Assembly (NCBI GenBank): GCA_030828265.1
Contig: JAURCW010000042.1
Location: 1-8,743, forward strand
Direction of reading: 5' to 3'
DNA from: Burkholderiales bacterium
GTDB taxonomy: Bacteria; Pseudomonadota; Gammaproteobacteria; Burkholderiales; Burkholderiaceae_A
Length of the DNA: 8,743 nucleotides
Shown in pieces: positions 7,290 to 8,743 of the stretch (positions are counted from its first letter, which is position 1; each line of letters opens with the position of its first letter). The notes under the pieces are model-generated. The model saw only the letters and a list, made by a program, of their open reading frames with translations. It was not told where the DNA came from and ran no database searches. The position numbers were made by a program, and so were the translations under genes.

Positions 7290-8366
7290 CTAGGCGACCT
7301 GGGCAGCAAGAACTCTTCGCGAGCGAACACCTTCTGCAAGTCGCTCGAGAATGGACAGGCTGTCGTCCCAGCCAATGCAGGCATCGGTAATGCTTTGGCC
7401 GTAGGTGAGGTCGGCAAGGGACTGACCCGTGCGAAGGTCTTGCCGGCCAAAGACTAGATGGCTTTCAACCATCACTCCAAAAATTCGGCCATCACCCTCG
7501 GCGACCTGATCGGCCACGACCTGCGAGACAGGCAGTTGGTTTTCAGGCTTCTTGCTGGAGTTGCCATGGCTAAGGTCGATCATGAGGCGGCAGGCCATAT
7601 TCGCTGCAGCAGATTCTTGGGCGGCGGCCTCGACGCTGGCCTTGTCGTAGTTGGGGGCTTTGCCTCCACGCAGGATGACATGACAGTCTTCGTTACCGGT
7701 GGTGGCCACAATAGCTGTGCGGCCTTCGGAGGTCACCGACAGAAAATGGTGCGGATGCGAGGCAGCCTTAATGGCATCGAAGGCAATTTTTAAGTTACCG
7801 TCCGTGCCGTTTTTAAAACCCACGGGGCATGAGAGCCCCGAGGCAAGCTCCCGGTGCACCTGGGACTCGGTGGTGCGCGCACCAATAGCTCCCCAAGACA
7901 CAAGGTCGGCAATGTACTGAGGTGAGATCACATCAAGAAACTCAACGCCGGCAGGCATTCCGAGTTCATTAATTTGGGCCAACAACTCCCGACCACGACG
8001 CAGACCCGTGTTGATGTCAAAGCTATTATCAAGATGAGGGTCGTTAATAAGACCCTTCCAACCAACCGTTGTACGTGGCTTTTCGAAGTAGACCCGCATC
8101 ACCACTTCAAGGTCGGCCGAAAACCGCTCACGCTGCTCGAGCAGACGGTTTGCATACTCGATGGCAGCCTTAGGGTCATGAATGGAACAGGGTCCAATAA
8201 TGACAAGCAGTCGGTCGTCCATCTCGTGAAGGATGCGGTGAATTGCTTGGCGCGAACCAAGAACGGTTTGCGCAGCAGAGGCACTAAGGGGCACTTCAGA
8301 AATGAGCTGATCGGGTGTGGTCAGCTCTTTGATTTCTCGAATGCGAACGTTGGATGTGATAGTCAT
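7290..8366 (-). CDS. aroG: 3-deoxy-7-phosphoheptulonate (DAHP) synthase, AroG type
   Basis: This cytosolic enzyme condenses phosphoenolpyruvate and erythrose 4-phosphate to DAHP, the first step of the shikimate pathway. The 358-residue length matches E. coli AroG. Motifs are DDRLLVIIGPCSIHDP, MRVYFEKPRTTVGWKG, WGAIGARTTESQVHRELASGLSCP split across 158-181, and GVMVESHL. The metal ligands by alignment are C60, H267, E301 and D328, all present. The effector pocket (P149, Q150, L174, L178, S179, F208, S210, V220) reads like phenylalanine-sensitive AroG, including Ser210 where E. coli AroF has Gly, so feedback by phenylalanine is a reasonable inference. Phe306 in HLVFGRQ and a two-residue longer loop before YGQSITDACIGW are small departures. 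The gene is convergent with anmK across 28 bases (7262-7289), in which I see no terminator. glcF lies 46 bases upstream on the same strand. Confidence 0.96.
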   Translation of the reverse strand: MTITSNVRIREIKELTTPDQLISEVPLSASAAQTVLGSRQAIHRILHEMDDRLLVIIGPCSIHDPKAAIEYANRLLEQRERFSADLEVVMRVYFEKPRTTVGWKGLINDPHLDNSFDINTGLRRGRELLAQINELGMPAGVEFLDVISPQYIADLVSWGAIGARTTESQVHRELASGLSCPVGFKNGTDGNLKIAFDAIKAASHPHHFLSVTSEGRTAIVATTGNEDCHVILRGGKAPNYDKASVEAAAQESAAANMACRLMIDLSHGNSSKKPENQLPVSQVVADQVAEGDGRIFGVMVESHLVFGRQDLRTGQSLADLTYGQSITDACIGWDDSLSILERLAEGVRSRRVLAAQVA

Positions 8367-8373
8367 AGACTTT

Positions 8374-8379
8374 AGTGTA
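8374..8379 (-). promoter_or_regulatory. Possible -10 element (TACACT) close to the aroG start
   Basis: TACACT (four of six matches to TATAAT, including the conserved TA and final T) lies 7 bases before the aroG ATG in the glcF-aroG gap. No good -35 is visible at 16-18 bases. If used, transcription would begin at or within a base or two of the ATG, giving a leaderless message. Read-through from glcF is equally possible. No Shine-Dalgarno is evident before this ATG. Confidence 0.25.
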
Positions 8380-8412
8380 GCCCAGACCGACGAGGCAGAG
8401 CTTGGTTAACGA

Positions 8413-8743
8413 CTACGCCTGCCCTGCGTGCAAGGCCTCATCCAGCCATTCCAGCCAGTGCTGAACCACCCCATGACTGCCCGACTGAAGGTGGCCGATG
8501 CAGCCCACATTGGCCGACAGAATGCGGTCGGGGCCTGCCGCCGACAAGGCCTGCAGCTTGTTGTCACGCAAGGTTTTAGCCAAGGCCGGCTGCAAAACCG
8601 AATAGGTGCCCGCCGAGCCACAACACAGATGACTGTCGGCCACGGGCAAGACCTTGACACCCAGTTGAGTCAACAAGGACTCTACCTCGCCTTGGCACTT
8701 CATACCGTGTTGCTGGGTGCAGGGTGCGTGGTAGCTAACCTTA
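8413..8743 (-). CDS. glcF: Glycolate oxidase iron-sulfur subunit GlcF, C-terminal part (5' end outside window)
   Basis: GlcF is the iron-sulfur/CCG-domain subunit of the GlcDEF glycolate oxidase, which oxidises glycolate to glyoxylate at the membrane. Only the last 109 codons are present, and the frame stays open to the right edge of the window. The fragment carries the second CCG-type cysteine-rich domain: YHAPC near its start, then SHLCCGSAGTYS, then ANVGCIGHLQSG, followed by the usual HWLEWLDEAL end. These match the C-terminus of GlcF closely, and GSAGTYSVLQP is a strong family marker. The internal ATG at 8703 is not the start, since homologous sequence continues upstream of it. The stop (8413-8415) leaves 46 bases before aroG. 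glcD and glcE would be expected upstream, outside the window. A related CCG-domain protein is less likely. Confidence 0.9.
   Translation of the reverse strand, partial: KVSYHAPCTQQHGMKCQGEVESLLTQLGVKVLPVADSHLCCGSAGTYSVLQPALAKTLRDNKLQALSAAGPDRILSANVGCIGHLQSGSHGVVQHWLEWLDEALHAGQA

Overview
The window looks like chromosomal housekeeping DNA from a moderately GC-rich betaproteobacterium, probably Burkholderiales-like. This rests on recalled family resemblance of TyrS, NrdR, GlcF and AroG and on the glyA-nrdR-ribD order; no database search was possible. There are no RNA genes, mobile elements, CRISPR arrays or long repeats, and no gap over 300 bases without a gene.

Positions 1 to about 4670 (minus strand) hold a very tightly packed run read right to left: tyrS, a heme A synthase (ctaA/COX15), glyA, nrdR and the 5' part of ribD. 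Junctions are 4-base overlap, 8-base overlap, 3-base gap and 11-base overlap, so this is almost certainly one transcript with translational coupling. It joins tyrosine charging, heme A formation, serine/glycine and one-carbon metabolism, control of ribonucleotide reductase, and riboflavin synthesis.

Positions about 4654-7261 (plus strand) run divergently and hold a membrane-anchored M23 murein endopeptidase followed by anmK, an anhydro-N-acetylmuramic acid kinase. Together they read as a cell-wall remodelling and recycling pair. A short AT-rich stretch between tyrS and the peptidase carries overlapping -10-like hexamers on both strands and may drive both directions.

Positions 7290-8743 (minus strand) hold a DAHP synthase of the AroG type, convergent with anmK, and upstream of it the 3' end of glcF, the iron-sulfur subunit of glycolate oxidase.

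I see no convincing new multi-gene system. The points most worth checking are: (1) the heme A synthase, which looks like the Bacteroidetes type rather than the usual betaproteobacterial one and has Asn where the first heme-ligand His is expected; (2) the 5' end of anmK, where a well-placed ATG is out of frame by one base across a T5 run; (3) the compact divergent start region between tyrS and the M23 gene; (4) a basic C-terminal tail on NrdR.
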